Assembly: GCF_000421765.1 (NCBI RefSeq)
Contig: NZ_ATXQ01000005.1
Span: 124,001 to 188,000, forward strand
Source of the DNA: Denitrificimonas caeni DSM 24390
GTDB lineage: Bacteria > Pseudomonadota > Gammaproteobacteria > Pseudomonadales > Pseudomonadaceae
DNA: 64,000 nucleotides
Direction: 5' to 3'
Shown: positions 39,508 through 53,182 of the stretch, one piece after another
Layout of the letters: each line of letters opens with the position of its first letter
Numbering within the stretch: the first letter of the stretch is position 1
Notes under the pieces: model-generated
Told to the model about the DNA's origin: nothing
The model's database searches: none
The model's input: the letters and a program-made list of their open reading frames with translations, nothing else
Position numbers and translations under genes: made by a program

Positions 39508-40854
39508 CTATATTTTCTTGTGCTTTGAACAGCGGTTTGATTCGCCCTCAACAAAACCACTAGGCGTATTTTCACGCGCCAGAGGTAAACCACACTGCGT
39601 ATGATCATCAAACTTGGCAGAACACACAGGATCTTCATAATGCGCTAACCAACGTATGTACTGATCTTCAGTCACTGCGCATTTTTTAGCAACATATTGC
39701 ATCGTTTTTTGTTGATAAAGAGTCATATCTTGCAATGGAATAGTGATATGTCCGACTCCTGGATGACAAGCGACAAACACCATACCAGAACGACTGAGCC
39801 GCTCTAAAATCTGTTCACCGCTTTGTCCAGCTTGATCTTGCAGTTGTTTTTTCAACTGCGCCAACTCATTTTCTAGTTGTTGCTCATGCTCTGTTTTATA
39901 GGCAAGTTCCACATCCCGAATGGCCACTTGCTCTTTATATTCAACCACGGCAACAGCAATACGTGCCTGTAACTCGTGATCAAACTGTACACGCAATGAC
40001 TCAACCGCTTCGCGTTCATGTTGCTCAAAAGCACGCAAACGCGCTTGTAAATCCGCACGCAAAGTATTTAAATTCTCTGCTTGTTGAGTGAGTTGCTGTT
40101 TAAGCTCAGCGTTCAAGTTTTCTTGTTGCTGTAAATGCTGTTGTAATTTCAGCTGGATTTGCTGCTGTACGCCAAGCTCACTTTGATACTTAACGCGTAA
40201 TTTTGTCAGCTGCTCTTCGTGCTGAGCTTCTAAAGTACTAATCCGCAGCCTTTGCTGCTTAATAATTTGCGCTGCTTTATGCCGTTGCTCTTGATCTTTT
40301 TCACGCTCAAGCTCTGCGGCATTAGCATCCATTTGCGAAGCTGATTCCCAACGATCCTCGGCAGCTATTGTCAGCTGCTCAGTAACAACAAATGGCTCAT
40401 ACAAGTCATCTGACAATAATCCCAAAGTATTCGATTTAACTGCATCTCGCACCATCAAAACGTGATTCTGCTTGGGTGATAAGTCTGGATCCCAAAGATG
40501 CATTTGATGCCAAGGCACCGATGATTGACTGCGACACGCCAAGCGGATAGGTCCGGCACCAAGATCAGGCCCACGCCCTGCGCGCTCAGCTAAATGACGT
40601 AAAGGGATGTTCCAGCTCGGATCAGCGGCACCTTTCTCATCAAAATCTATATAAAAGAACACCAATGAGCGCACTAATAATCTGGGATTAATCAGCACAT
40701 ACACCGCTTGCATTTGCTGATCAGTAAACTCAGGCATATTGACCATGCCATCCAGCACCGCTTCAAACTCTGGATACAGCATCTGTTTAGAGATTTTCTG
40801 GTCCGTGAAAAACATCACGGCCTCAACCATCTGTGGTTTATTTTGTAAGCGCAT
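39508..40854 (-). CDS. Coiled-coil protein with C-terminal Cys/His cluster (function unknown)
   Basis: 448 aa from the ATG at 40854; an N-terminal extension to 40962 is possible but less likely. An N-terminal globular part (residues 1-165, with MVEAVMFFTDQKISKQMLYPEFEAVL-like helices) is followed by a Gln/Glu-rich coiled coil (about 170-350). The C-terminus has Cys363, Cys392, Cys411, Cys421, Cys442 and His445, which suggests a zinc fold. It resembles the conserved pseudomonad proteins loosely labelled chromosome-partitioning; I do not accept a Par function without ATPase motifs. The spacing to the cNMP/rhodanese gene (61 bp) suggests one operon. Confidence 0.8.
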   Translation of the reverse strand: MRLQNKPQMVEAVMFFTDQKISKQMLYPEFEAVLDGMVNMPEFTDQQMQAVYVLINPRLLVRSLVFFYIDFDEKGAADPSWNIPLRHLAERAGRGPDLGAGPIRLACRSQSSVPWHQMHLWDPDLSPKQNHVLMVRDAVKSNTLGLLSDDLYEPFVVTEQLTIAAEDRWESASQMDANAAELEREKDQEQRHKAAQIIKQQRLRISTLEAQHEEQLTKLRVKYQSELGVQQQIQLKLQQHLQQQENLNAELKQQLTQQAENLNTLRADLQARLRAFEQHEREAVESLRVQFDHELQARIAVAVVEYKEQVAIRDVELAYKTEHEQQLENELAQLKKQLQDQAGQSGEQILERLSRSGMVFVACHPGVGHITIPLQDMTLYQQKTMQYVAKKCAVTEDQYIRWLAHYEDPVCSAKFDDHTQCGLPLARENTPSGFVEGESNRCSKHKKI

Positions 40855-40881
40855 GACTTCTCTCAAATTAAATGCAGGCAC

Positions 40882-40924
40882 AGCGCATAGACCATGCGCT
40901 ACAGACTCAAGTTTCACTATAGCA
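40882..40924 (-). promoter_or_regulatory. Promoter and hairpin upstream of the coiled-coil gene
   Basis: An extended -10 TGCTATAGT reads on the minus strand at 40924-40916. Just downstream, AGCGCAT-AGACC-ATGCGCT (40882-40900) would be at the 5' end of the transcript as a 7-bp hairpin, or could be an operator. The gap to ispD upstream is 168 bp. Confidence 0.45.
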
Positions 40925-41022
40925 AAACCTAATTCAAGCGCTGTGACACTGTTGGCAGGCATTCAAGCAAGCACAAGACTGAAAACTTATAAAGCGAATG
41001 CCTTCACACTGCTGCAGGCTGA

Positions 41023-41733
41023 CTACAGAGACGAAGACCTAAGAGATAATTGCGACTGCAAGAACAACAAGTCTTCTGGGCGGGTGATTTTAATATTACT
41101 GGAGCGGCCTTCAACAACCTGAGGAGAAAAACCTGCCCACTCCATCGCCGAGGACTCATCAGTCACCGCCACTTCAGTTTGTAGCGCATCAGCGAGCGCT
41201 CGTTGCAATTGACCGAGCTTAAACATTTGCGGCGTTAACGCTTGCCAGATCACACTGCGATCAATGGTTTTAACCACTCGCCCACTGGCGTCAATCTGTT
41301 TCAATGTGTCGCGCGCAGGCACGGCTAACAAACCACCAACCGGATCATCGGCTAAGCGGCTCAGTAAGCGATCTAAGTCATCACGCTCAAGTAATGGTCG
41401 TGCGGCATCGTGCACCAACACCCAATCGTCGGATTGAGCGCCACTTTCGTGCAGTGCGAGTAAGGCATTGAGCACTGACTCAGCCCGCTCAGCACCGCCG
41501 ACAACAGTTTGTATCAGCCGATGCTCGGCAACCTTTAACTGCGACCACCAACTGTCATGCTCAGCCAACGCCACGACAATTCCGCGCAGACTTGGATGCG
41601 CTAAAAAACAGCTCAACGTGAGTTCAAGAATCGTTTTATTGGAGACAGTCAAATATTGCTTTGGGCATTGCGCCTGCATACGACTGCCAATCCCAGCGGC
41701 TGGGATCACTAGCCAAAATGACGGAGTTGTCAT
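41023..41733 (-). CDS. ispD: 2-C-methyl-D-erythritol 4-phosphate cytidylyltransferase
   Basis: 236 aa. The nucleotide-binding start is PAAGIGSRMQAQCPKQYLTV, with VLVHDAARPLLERDDL and AVPARDTLKQID further on, and TDESSAMEWAG near the C-terminus. It transfers CMP to MEP in isoprenoid synthesis. The start overlaps the ftsB stop by 4 bp (ATGA). Confidence 0.96.
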   Translation of the reverse strand: MTTPSFWLVIPAAGIGSRMQAQCPKQYLTVSNKTILELTLSCFLAHPSLRGIVVALAEHDSWWSQLKVAEHRLIQTVVGGAERAESVLNALLALHESGAQSDDWVLVHDAARPLLERDDLDRLLSRLADDPVGGLLAVPARDTLKQIDASGRVVKTIDRSVIWQALTPQMFKLGQLQRALADALQTEVAVTDESSAMEWAGFSPQVVEGRSSNIKITRPEDLLFLQSQLSLRSSSL

Positions 41734-42011
41734 TCTGCCAACAAGAAGAGAGTCTCCCCTTCCTTGACCATACCCAACTCATAGCGAGCACGCTCTTCAA
41801 CGGTTTCCATACCTTTTTTCAATTCCATCACTTCCGCATCCATGACCCGATTGCGCTCAAACAAGCGCTCATTCTCGGCTTTTTGCTCAGTAATTTGCTG
41901 CATCAGCTGCACACCTTGCGCGACGCCACCATCCCCCAGCCAAAGACGGTACTGCAACCCGAGAAGCAACACGAGCAGTACAATCAACAACCAGTAGGGT
42001 TCTTTCTTCAT
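41730..42011 (-). CDS. ftsB: Cell division protein FtsB
   Basis: 93 aa. A single N-terminal membrane helix (about residues 7-23: WLLIVLLVLLLGLQYRL) is followed by a periplasmic coiled coil (about 30-65) and the tail ERARYELGMVKEGETLFLL. It acts with FtsL and FtsQ to recruit the septal synthase. Its place between eno and ispD is the usual gammaproteobacterial order. Confidence 0.95.
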   Translation of the reverse strand: MKKEPYWLLIVLLVLLLGLQYRLWLGDGGVAQGVQLMQQITEQKAENERLFERNRVMDAEVMELKKGMETVEERARYELGMVKEGETLFLLAE

Positions 42012-42027
42012 AGCGGTCTTCCATAGA

Positions 42028-42054
42028 AAAGGGCAGCTGATGTGGCTGCCCTTT
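42028..42054 (-). terminator. Hairpin between eno and ftsB
   Basis: AAAGGGCAGC and GCTGCCCTTT form a perfect 10-bp stem around TGATGTG. Only four T residues follow on the minus strand, so partial termination is likely and some transcripts probably read into ftsB. Confidence 0.65.
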
Positions 42055-42100
42055 GAACATCACAGCTACTGTGACATGCATCGCTCACAGAGGTTGCACA

Positions 42101-46167
<4,067 letters not shown>

Positions 46168-47496
46168 TCAGACTCGCATCTTTTTTGAGTCTAGCTGATT
46201 CTCTGCAATAAGCTGCCAATCAATTGTTACCGAGCCAAGTGCTGCATGATTTAAATGCGTCAGATTAGCGATCGCCAACAACTGTCCTTGCTGAAAAACC
46301 AGCGGCAAACGCCCTCGCAGAAAAGCAGGTATCCTCTCTTCTTGCAAAAGACGCTTTAAATCACGATGGCCGCGCCCAGCAATCAATAGACGCTCAGCGC
46401 CCTGTCGATAACTGATCTGTAACGGTGCATGTAACTCACCACTAACGGTTAAATAGCCATTATTTGCTAACTGATAACGTCCAGCGCAACCAATAGTTAA
46501 GTTCAGTACAGGCGGCTCATCGAGATATTCTTCCGGCAACCAATACAAAGTATTTTGACTGCGCAGTAAAGCGCCTTGCTGCAAACGCCAGAGTGGCTTG
46601 GCAGCGCTTTTGGCGTCGCGTAATGTCTGCCAACTTTGCCAGTGGGCACTGTCAGGCGGCAAGGTAAAAGCAGCCAACCAATAACGTAATAGATTTTTCT
46701 GCCGCGCCAAGGACAAGTCACGCACAACACTTAAATCAAGGCTTGGTAAATGTAGCCAAGCTAAAGGCGCTTGTACCTGAGCATGCTCTAAATCCAATTC
46801 AGCCAGTTCATCTAACAACTGTTGTGCTTCTTGCATATGCTGCGCGGTACGTTGCAAGGTGCTACGCAAAGCCGGCCATCGGGTTTGTAGGCGTGGAATA
46901 ATTTGCTGACGTAAATAATTACGAGCAAAGCCATCGCTGGCATTGGACGGGTCTTCAATCCACTGCAAACCCTGCTGCTGTGCATAGCCTTGCAAGTCTT
47001 GATGACTGATGCCTAATAACGGTCGCAGCAAATGCCCAGCGCGCAAAGTACGCTGCGCTGGAATACCCCGCAAACCTGAGACGCCAGCGCCACGTAACAG
47101 ACGAAACAAAACAGTTTCTGCTTGATCATCCAAATGCTGCGCCATCAACAACACCTCGTCACTGTGCAAATGCTCAGCAAAGGCTGCATAACGCGCCTCA
47201 CGCGCTGCTCGCTCAACACTGGCAGTCTGCGCAACATCAACTTCAATCACACTCAACGGCACCTGCAGCTCGGCACACACCCGCTGACAATGTGCTGGCC
47301 AAGCCTGCGCCGCCTCTTGCAAGCCATGCTGAATATAAATGGCCCGCAACCGAGGCAACCGATGCTGCTTGGCGAGACGTGCAACCGCATGCAGCAGCAC
47401 CGTCGAATCCATGCCACCGGAAAAAGCGATGCAAAACGAAGATCTGTCGCGCCAAGGCAACAGTTTATCAAGGATGTGTTTTTCAATGTCTAGCAT
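46168..47496 (-). CDS. tilS: tRNA(Ile)-lysidine synthase
   Basis: 442 aa from the ATG at 47496; the GTG 12 codons earlier is unsupported. The PP-loop AFSGGMDSTVLL and the motif HHLDDQAE-type segment AQHLDDQAETVLFRLLRGAG are present. The C-terminal TilS domains follow. It modifies C34 of the AUA-reading tRNA-Ile to lysidine. It follows accA on the same strand, 80 bp downstream. Confidence 0.95.
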   Translation of the reverse strand: MLDIEKHILDKLLPWRDRSSFCIAFSGGMDSTVLLHAVARLAKQHRLPRLRAIYIQHGLQEAAQAWPAHCQRVCAELQVPLSVIEVDVAQTASVERAAREARYAAFAEHLHSDEVLLMAQHLDDQAETVLFRLLRGAGVSGLRGIPAQRTLRAGHLLRPLLGISHQDLQGYAQQQGLQWIEDPSNASDGFARNYLRQQIIPRLQTRWPALRSTLQRTAQHMQEAQQLLDELAELDLEHAQVQAPLAWLHLPSLDLSVVRDLSLARQKNLLRYWLAAFTLPPDSAHWQSWQTLRDAKSAAKPLWRLQQGALLRSQNTLYWLPEEYLDEPPVLNLTIGCAGRYQLANNGYLTVSGELHAPLQISYRQGAERLLIAGRGHRDLKRLLQEERIPAFLRGRLPLVFQQGQLLAIANLTHLNHAALGSVTIDWQLIAENQLDSKKMRV

Positions 47497-47576
47497 AAGA
47501 AACAGCCACAAGAACAGGGCTGCAAGGCGCACCCAAGTAAAGACTTAGGGCACGCCAGTGCTGCAAGCAGTGGCAA

Positions 47577-48527
47577 TTAAGCGATACCAAAGCCCATCAA
47601 CTTCTCGTAACGACGCGCTAACAATTCGTCGGTATCCAAGGTCAACAGCTCATCCAACTGTACCGCCAAGGTTTCACGAATCGACTCAACGGTCGTTTTA
47701 AGATCGCGATGCGCACCACCAAGTGGTTCAGCAATCACGTGATCAACGATTTTCAAACCCTGTAAACGCTCTGCAGTAATACCCATTGCTTCGGCAGCAT
47801 CAGGGGCTTTTTCTGCAGTTTTCCAGAGGATCGACGCACAGCCTTCAGGGGAAATAACGGCATAAGTCGCATATTGCAACATATTCAAACGGTCGCACAC
47901 ACCAATCGCCAATGCACCACCCGAACCGCCCTCACCAATTACTGTTGAGATAATCGGTGTCTTCAGGCGCGACATCACCCGCAAGTTCCAAGCAATGGCT
48001 TCACTTTGGCCACGCTCTTCAGCGTCAATCCCAGGGTAAGCACCGGGAGTGTCAATGAAAGTCAAAATTGGCATTTTAAAGCGCTCAGCCATTTCCATTA
48101 AACGACAGGCTTTACGATAGCCTTCAGGGCGCGGCATACCAAAGTTGCGACGCACTTTCTCGCGTACTTCACGGCCTTTTTGATGACCGATCACCATCAC
48201 CGGTTTGTCATTAAAGCGAGCAATACCGCCAACTAACGCGGCATCATCGGAGAAGTGACGGTCGCCGTGCAGCTCCTCAAACTCAGTAAATAAATGCTCA
48301 ATATAATCCAGCGTGTAAGGACGCTGCGGATGACGCGCCATGCGGGCAATTTGCCAGCTGGTTAAGTTGGCAAAAATGCTTTTAGTCTGCGCATTACTTT
48401 TCTCTTGCAGACGCGCAACTTCCTCACCAATATTTAAGTCGTTGTCATTACCTACCAAACGTAACTCTTCAATTTTCGCCTGAAGATCGGCAATGGGCTG
48501 TTCAAAATCCAAAAAACTAGGGTTCAT
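47577..48527 (-). CDS. accA: Acetyl-CoA carboxylase carboxyltransferase subunit alpha
   Basis: 316 aa from the ATG at 48527 ([16 protein letters not shown]); upstream in-frame codons are not family-like. Motifs [40 protein letters not shown], and [15 protein letters not shown] form the carboxyltransferase site. With AccD it transfers CO2 from biotin to acetyl-CoA, starting fatty acid synthesis. It lies 134 bp downstream of dnaE, the usual order. Confidence 0.97.
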   Translation of the reverse strand: MNPSFLDFEQPIADLQAKIEELRLVGNDNDLNIGEEVARLQEKSNAQTKSIFANLTSWQIARMARHPQRPYTLDYIEHLFTEFEELHGDRHFSDDAALVGGIARFNDKPVMVIGHQKGREVREKVRRNFGMPRPEGYRKACRLMEMAERFKMPILTFIDTPGAYPGIDAEERGQSEAIAWNLRVMSRLKTPIISTVIGEGGSGGALAIGVCDRLNMLQYATYAVISPEGCASILWKTAEKAPDAAEAMGITAERLQGLKIVDHVIAEPLGGAHRDLKTTVESIRETLAVQLDELLTLDTDELLARRYEKLMGFGIA

Positions 48528-48661
48528 CAGGGGCATCCATTTTTTTGTTACGGCGGTTAGGCCGTGTTGCAATGTTTAAGATTTACGCGAAAGTAACAAC
48601 GTAAATCACCAAATTCTGTATGGGCCGAGCCTGTTGGCTGACCATCACACATGTCGATGTG

Positions 48662-51600
48662 TTAACGATAGTGTAAAAAGACGTTATCTTTACCAAACAG
48701 GTCACGTAACGCCTGAATCAAGTCATCTGTGGGCTCTATTTTCCACTGTTCAGAAAACTCCAACAAAGCTGTGGCGCTGGCACCGGTGTACTGCACTGTC
48801 AGTGGACACGCACCTTTATACTGCAATAGTAATGCTTTTAAGCGCGTAAGACTGTCACGACTTAAGTCTGTCACAGACACATTCATGCGTAAACTTTGCG
48901 CCAAACTGGTACGCGCTTCTTCTAACCCCATCACACGCTTAGCACGCAAACGCAGACCGCCGGAAAAATCATCATGACTGACTTCACCTTCAACAATCAC
49001 TAAGGCATCGGTTTGCAGTAAGGCTTGTGCTTGATTAAAGGCTTCAGCAAACAGCGATGCCTCAATACGCGCGGAGCGATCATCAAGGGTAATAAAACCC
49101 ATCTTGTCGCCCTTTTTATTGCGCATCACGCGCAAGTTAACAATTAAACCAGCAACTGTCTGGGTGTCTCGAGCAGGTCGTAAATCAATAATACGCTGGC
49201 GAGCAAAACGTCTGACCTCACCCTCATATTCATCGATCGGGTGGCCGGTCAGGTACAAACCTAAGGTTTCTTTCTCGCCTTTCAAGCGTTCTTTTAAGGT
49301 CAACTCACGCGCGTTGCGATACTGCGCATATAGATCTACTTCTTCCTCAGCGAACATCTCGCCAAACAAATCCATGTGGCCACTTTCACGGTTGCGTGCA
49401 GCTTGATCAGCGGTCTGAATGGCCTCTTCCATCGCTGCCAGCAGCACGGCGCGGTTGCGATCAATGCCCGCTTGATACTCATCGAGTTGATCAGAAAAGT
49501 ATGGACCCATGCGATCCAATGCACCGCTGCGCACCAAAGCATCCAGCGTGCGCTTATTAATGCGTTTTAAATCCATGCGCGCACAGAAGTCGAATAAATC
49601 GGTAAACGGCCGCTCACCGCGCGCGGCAACAATGGCTTCAACCGGGCCTTCACCGACTCCCTTAATCGCGCCAAGACCGTAAACCACATTCCCCTCAGAG
49701 TTAACAGTGAACTTGTATTCAGACTGATTCACATCTGGTGCCATAATGCGCAACTTCATGCTGCGGCATTCTTCGACTAGGATGACGACTTTGTCGGTGT
49801 TATCCATATCAGCGGATAACACGGCGGCCATAAACTGTGGAGGGTAATGCTGTTTTAACCAGGCTGTCTGATAAGACACCAAACCATAAGCCGCCGAGTG
49901 CGACTTGTTAAAACCATAACCTGCGAACTTCTCTACCAGGTCAAAAATATTACCGGACAGGTGCGGATCAATGCCATTGGCGGTACAGCCATCAACAAAA
50001 CCACCGCGCTGTTTCGCCATTTCTTCAGGCTGTTTTTTACCCATGGCACGGCGCAGCATATCTGCTTGGCCTAAGGAGTAACCGGCCATCACCTGAGCAA
50101 TTTGCATGACCTGTTCTTGGTACAAAATAATCCCGTAGGTGGGTGCCAGAACAGGTTTCAAGCCTTCATATTGATAATCAGAGTGCGGGTAAGCCAACTC
50201 AGCACGGCCATGCTTACGGTTGATAAAATCATCAACCATGCCCGATTGCAGTGGACCCGGACGGAACAAGGCCACCAGAGCAATAAGATCTTCCAAGCAG
50301 TCGGGCTTAAGCTTTTTAATCAGCTCTTTCATACCACGCGACTCAAGCTGGAACACCGCTGTGGTTTCTGCGCGCTGCAGCATTTGATACGTTGGCTTGT
50401 CGTCCAGCGGAATAAAGTCGATATCCAGCGGCGGCTCATCCAGCTTAGCACGGTCGCGGTTAATGTTTTCTAGCGCCCATTTAATAATGGTCAGAGTACG
50501 CAGACCCAAGAAGTCAAACTTCACCAGCCCGGCTGCTTCCACGTCATCTTTATCAAACTGGGTAACAAGACCGGCACCCTCTTCGTCGCAGGAAATCGGC
50601 GAAAAGTCCGTCAGTTTAGTGGGGGCGATCACTACGCCGCCGGCGTGTTTACCTGTGCCGCGAGTGATACCCTCCAATTTGAGTGCCATTGCCCAAATTT
50701 CTGCAGCTTCTTCATCGGCCGCAAGAAAATCGCGTAACGCCTCTTCTGCCTCAAATGCTTTACTAAGCGTCATGCCCACTTCAAACGGAATCATCTTCGA
50801 CAGGCGATCCGCTAAACCGTAGGCTTTGCCTTGCACGCGCGCGACATCGCGCACCACCGCCTTAGCCGCCATGGTACCGAAGGTAATAATCTGACTAACC
50901 GCGGTACGCCCATAAGTGTTGGCCACATAATCAATCACCCGATCACGGCCATCCATGCAGAAGTCGACGTCAAAGTCAGGCATGGAAACCCGCTCTGGGT
51001 TAAGAAAGCGTTCAAACAGCAAGTCATACAGCAGCGGATCAAGGTTGGTAATGTGCAGTACATAAGCCACCAGACTGCCGGCCCCCGATCCACGGCCAGG
51101 CCCGACCGGCACACCGTTATTTTTCGCCCAACGGATAAAGTCCATGACGATCAAAAAATAACCAGGAAAGCCCATCTGAATAATAATATCCAGTTCAAAG
51201 TTCAGGCGATCATCATAGACTTTACGCTTAGCAGCATAATCAGGGGTATCTTTGGGTAAGGTCACTGACAGGCGCTCTTCTAGCCCCTCAAACGACACAT
51301 GACGCAAATACTCATCAATGGTCATGCCTTCTGGCACAGGAAAGTCTGGCAAAAAGTGTGTACCCAACTGCACTTCGATATTGCAGCGTTTGGCAATCTC
51401 AACGCTATTGCGTAAAGCTTCTGGAATATCGGCAAACAGCTCAGCCATTTCTGCAGGCGTTTTCAGATACTGCTGATCCGAATAAATGCGCGGACGGCGC
51501 GGATCATCCAGAGTTCGGCCTTCACCGATACAGACACGGGTTTCATGTGCAGCAAAATCATCTTGCTGTAAGAAACGCACATCGTTAGTGGCCACCACAG

Positions 51601-52180
51601 CCACACCAGTCTCGGCCGCCAAAGCAACCGCCGCATGGACATGCTCTTCATCATTCTGGCGCTGCGTGCGCTGCAACTCTAAATAGAAACGATCGCCAAA
51701 TACAGCTTGCCATTCAGACAGCAACGCAGCCGCTTTAGCCGTATCACCGGCTAGCAGGGCCAAGCCAATTTCGCCATCTTTTGCCCCAGACAGCGCAATC
51801 AAACCTGTAGCAGCCTGTTTTACCCAGTCTCGCTGCAAGATTGCTAAGCCATTATGTTGACCATCGGTAAAACCAAGGGAAACCAACTCGGTTAGATTGC
51901 GATAACCTTGTGGTGTCATCACCAACAAGGTCATCCGCGTCAGCGGGCCATCTTCTTCAGCACTAGCGAGCCAAATATCAGCACCACAAATCGGCTTCAC
52001 CCCACCTTTTTGCGCGGCGGTATAAAACTTCACCAGCGAACTCATATTGCTCTGATCAGTGACTGCCACAGCAGGCATACCAGCGTCACTGACTGCTTTA
52101 ATCAAGGGTTTGATGCGCACCAAGCCATCTACCACTGAAAACTCGCTGTGCACACGCAAATGAACAAATGAAGCCGACAT
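48662..52180 (-). CDS. dnaE: DNA polymerase III subunit alpha
   Basis: 1172 aa from the ATG at 52180 (AAAGG 7 nt upstream). The N-terminal PHP domain starts FVHLRVHSEFSVVDGL. The palm has GRGSGAGSLVAYVL and the catalytic aspartates in MPDFDVDFCMDGR. After the fingers and helix-hairpin-helix region, an OB fold is followed by a clamp-binding segment of the type GHMDLFGEMF. It is the replicative polymerase. The organism has the class I DnaE arrangement with no PolC. Confidence 0.97.
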   Translation of the reverse strand: MSASFVHLRVHSEFSVVDGLVRIKPLIKAVSDAGMPAVAVTDQSNMSSLVKFYTAAQKGGVKPICGADIWLASAEEDGPLTRMTLLVMTPQGYRNLTELVSLGFTDGQHNGLAILQRDWVKQAATGLIALSGAKDGEIGLALLAGDTAKAAALLSEWQAVFGDRFYLELQRTQRQNDEEHVHAAVALAAETGVAVVATNDVRFLQQDDFAAHETRVCIGEGRTLDDPRRPRIYSDQQYLKTPAEMAELFADIPEALRNSVEIAKRCNIEVQLGTHFLPDFPVPEGMTIDEYLRHVSFEGLEERLSVTLPKDTPDYAAKRKVYDDRLNFELDIIIQMGFPGYFLIVMDFIRWAKNNGVPVGPGRGSGAGSLVAYVLHITNLDPLLYDLLFERFLNPERVSMPDFDVDFCMDGRDRVIDYVANTYGRTAVSQIITFGTMAAKAVVRDVARVQGKAYGLADRLSKMIPFEVGMTLSKAFEAEEALRDFLAADEEAAEIWAMALKLEGITRGTGKHAGGVVIAPTKLTDFSPISCDEEGAGLVTQFDKDDVEAAGLVKFDFLGLRTLTIIKWALENINRDRAKLDEPPLDIDFIPLDDKPTYQMLQRAETTAVFQLESRGMKELIKKLKPDCLEDLIALVALFRPGPLQSGMVDDFINRKHGRAELAYPHSDYQYEGLKPVLAPTYGIILYQEQVMQIAQVMAGYSLGQADMLRRAMGKKQPEEMAKQRGGFVDGCTANGIDPHLSGNIFDLVEKFAGYGFNKSHSAAYGLVSYQTAWLKQHYPPQFMAAVLSADMDNTDKVVILVEECRSMKLRIMAPDVNQSEYKFTVNSEGNVVYGLGAIKGVGEGPVEAIVAARGERPFTDLFDFCARMDLKRINKRTLDALVRSGALDRMGPYFSDQLDEYQAGIDRNRAVLLAAMEEAIQTADQAARNRESGHMDLFGEMFAEEEVDLYAQYRNARELTLKERLKGEKETLGLYLTGHPIDEYEGEVRRFARQRIIDLRPARDTQTVAGLIVNLRVMRNKKGDKMGFITLDDRSARIEASLFAEAFNQAQALLQTDALVIVEGEVSHDDFSGGLRLRAKRVMGLEEARTSLAQSLRMNVSVTDLSRDSLTRLKALLLQYKGACPLTVQYTGASATALLEFSEQWKIEPTDDLIQALRDLFGKDNVFLHYR

Positions 52181-52237
52181 TAAGCAACCTTTCTCAACAA
52201 ATAAAGAGCGATCAAACACCGCTGTAGCGGTGACTGA

Positions 52238-53107
52238 CTACTGAGTTAAACGCTGCAACGCTTCGCGGTATTTATCCGCCGTTTTTTGCGCAACATCCGC
52301 TGGAATGGCAGGCGCTGGTGGCTCTTTATTCCAACCGCTGCTCTCTAACCAATCACGCACAAATTGCTTATCAAAGCTCGGAGGGTTAGTGCCGACCTGA
52401 TAGCTGTCTGCTGGCCAAAAACGACTGGAGTCTGGCGTTAATGCCTCATCCATCAAAGTCAAAGTGCCGTCATTGTCTAAGCCAAATTCAAATTTAGTAT
52501 CGGCAATGATAATGCCGCGGGTTGCTGCGTACTCAACTGCTGCTTGGTATAGCGCTAATGATGCATCACGCACTTGCTTGGCTAAATCTTCACCAATAAT
52601 CGCAGCACACTGAGCAAAGCTAATATTTTCATCGTGGTCGCCCACTTCAGCTTTAGTTGACGGGGTGAAAATAGGCTCCGGCAACTGCTGTGCTTCTTGT
52701 AGGCCTGCTGGTAATTGAATGCCGCAAACCGTGCCGCTGCGCTGGTATTCTTTCCAACCTGAACCGACTAAGTAGCCGCGCACAATGGCTTCAACAGCAA
52801 CCGGCTTAAGACGCTTGGCCACTACTGCACGGCCTTCCACCAACGGCAACTCTTGCGCACTGACCACGTCACTGACCTGATCACCGGTAAAATGGTTTGG
52901 AATAATGTGCTCAAGCTTGTTAAACCAAAAGTTAGAAATCTCTGTGAGAATCTTGCCCTTGTCTGGAATGGGCTGCTGCAAAATCACATCGAATGCAGAC
53001 AGACGATCGCTGGCGACCATCAGCATGCGCTGATCATCAATTTCATAAAGGTCACGAACTTTGCCTGAATAGAGTTTTTTGAGGCTAAGTGGAGGCTGCT
53101 GACTCAT
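52238..53107 (-). CDS. purC: Phosphoribosylaminoimidazole-succinocarboxamide synthase, long (Ade1-like) type
   Basis: 289 aa. It starts [21 protein letters not shown], and has [52 protein letters not shown] and [16 protein letters not shown]. These match the long PurC type, of which yeast Ade1 is the model, rather than the roughly 237-aa type of E. coli and P. aeruginosa. It joins aspartate to CAIR in purine synthesis. It lies downstream of dapA and bamC, where pseudomonads normally keep the short purC. Confidence 0.94.
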   Translation of the reverse strand: MSQQPPLSLKKLYSGKVRDLYEIDDQRMLMVASDRLSAFDVILQQPIPDKGKILTEISNFWFNKLEHIIPNHFTGDQVSDVVSAQELPLVEGRAVVAKRLKPVAVEAIVRGYLVGSGWKEYQRSGTVCGIQLPAGLQEAQQLPEPIFTPSTKAEVGDHDENISFAQCAAIIGEDLAKQVRDASLALYQAAVEYAATRGIIIADTKFEFGLDNDGTLTLMDEALTPDSSRFWPADSYQVGTNPPSFDKQFVRDWLESSGWNKEPPAPAIPADVAQKTADKYREALQRLTQ

Positions 53108-53132
53108 TGCAAAAATCCTATAGTTAGAAACG

Positions 53133-53162
53133 CAGCAGGCGAAATCATCGTTTCGCCTGCTG
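53133..53162 (-). terminator. Hairpin between bamC and purC
   Basis: CAGCAGGCGAAA and TTTCGCCTGCTG form a perfect 12-bp stem around TCATCG, starting 20 bp past bamC. There is no long T run, so partial termination before purC is likely. Confidence 0.65.
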
Positions 53163-53182
53163 GTGAATTGAATAGCTTGAAA

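Noticed and set aside
39508-40854. Interpretation of the coiled-coil protein as a chromosome partition ATPase
   Set aside because: There is no Walker A or other nucleotide-binding motif.
41661-42026. 121-codon plus-strand frame opposite ftsB and ispD
   Set aside because: It is antisense to two clearly conserved genes and contains no family signature.
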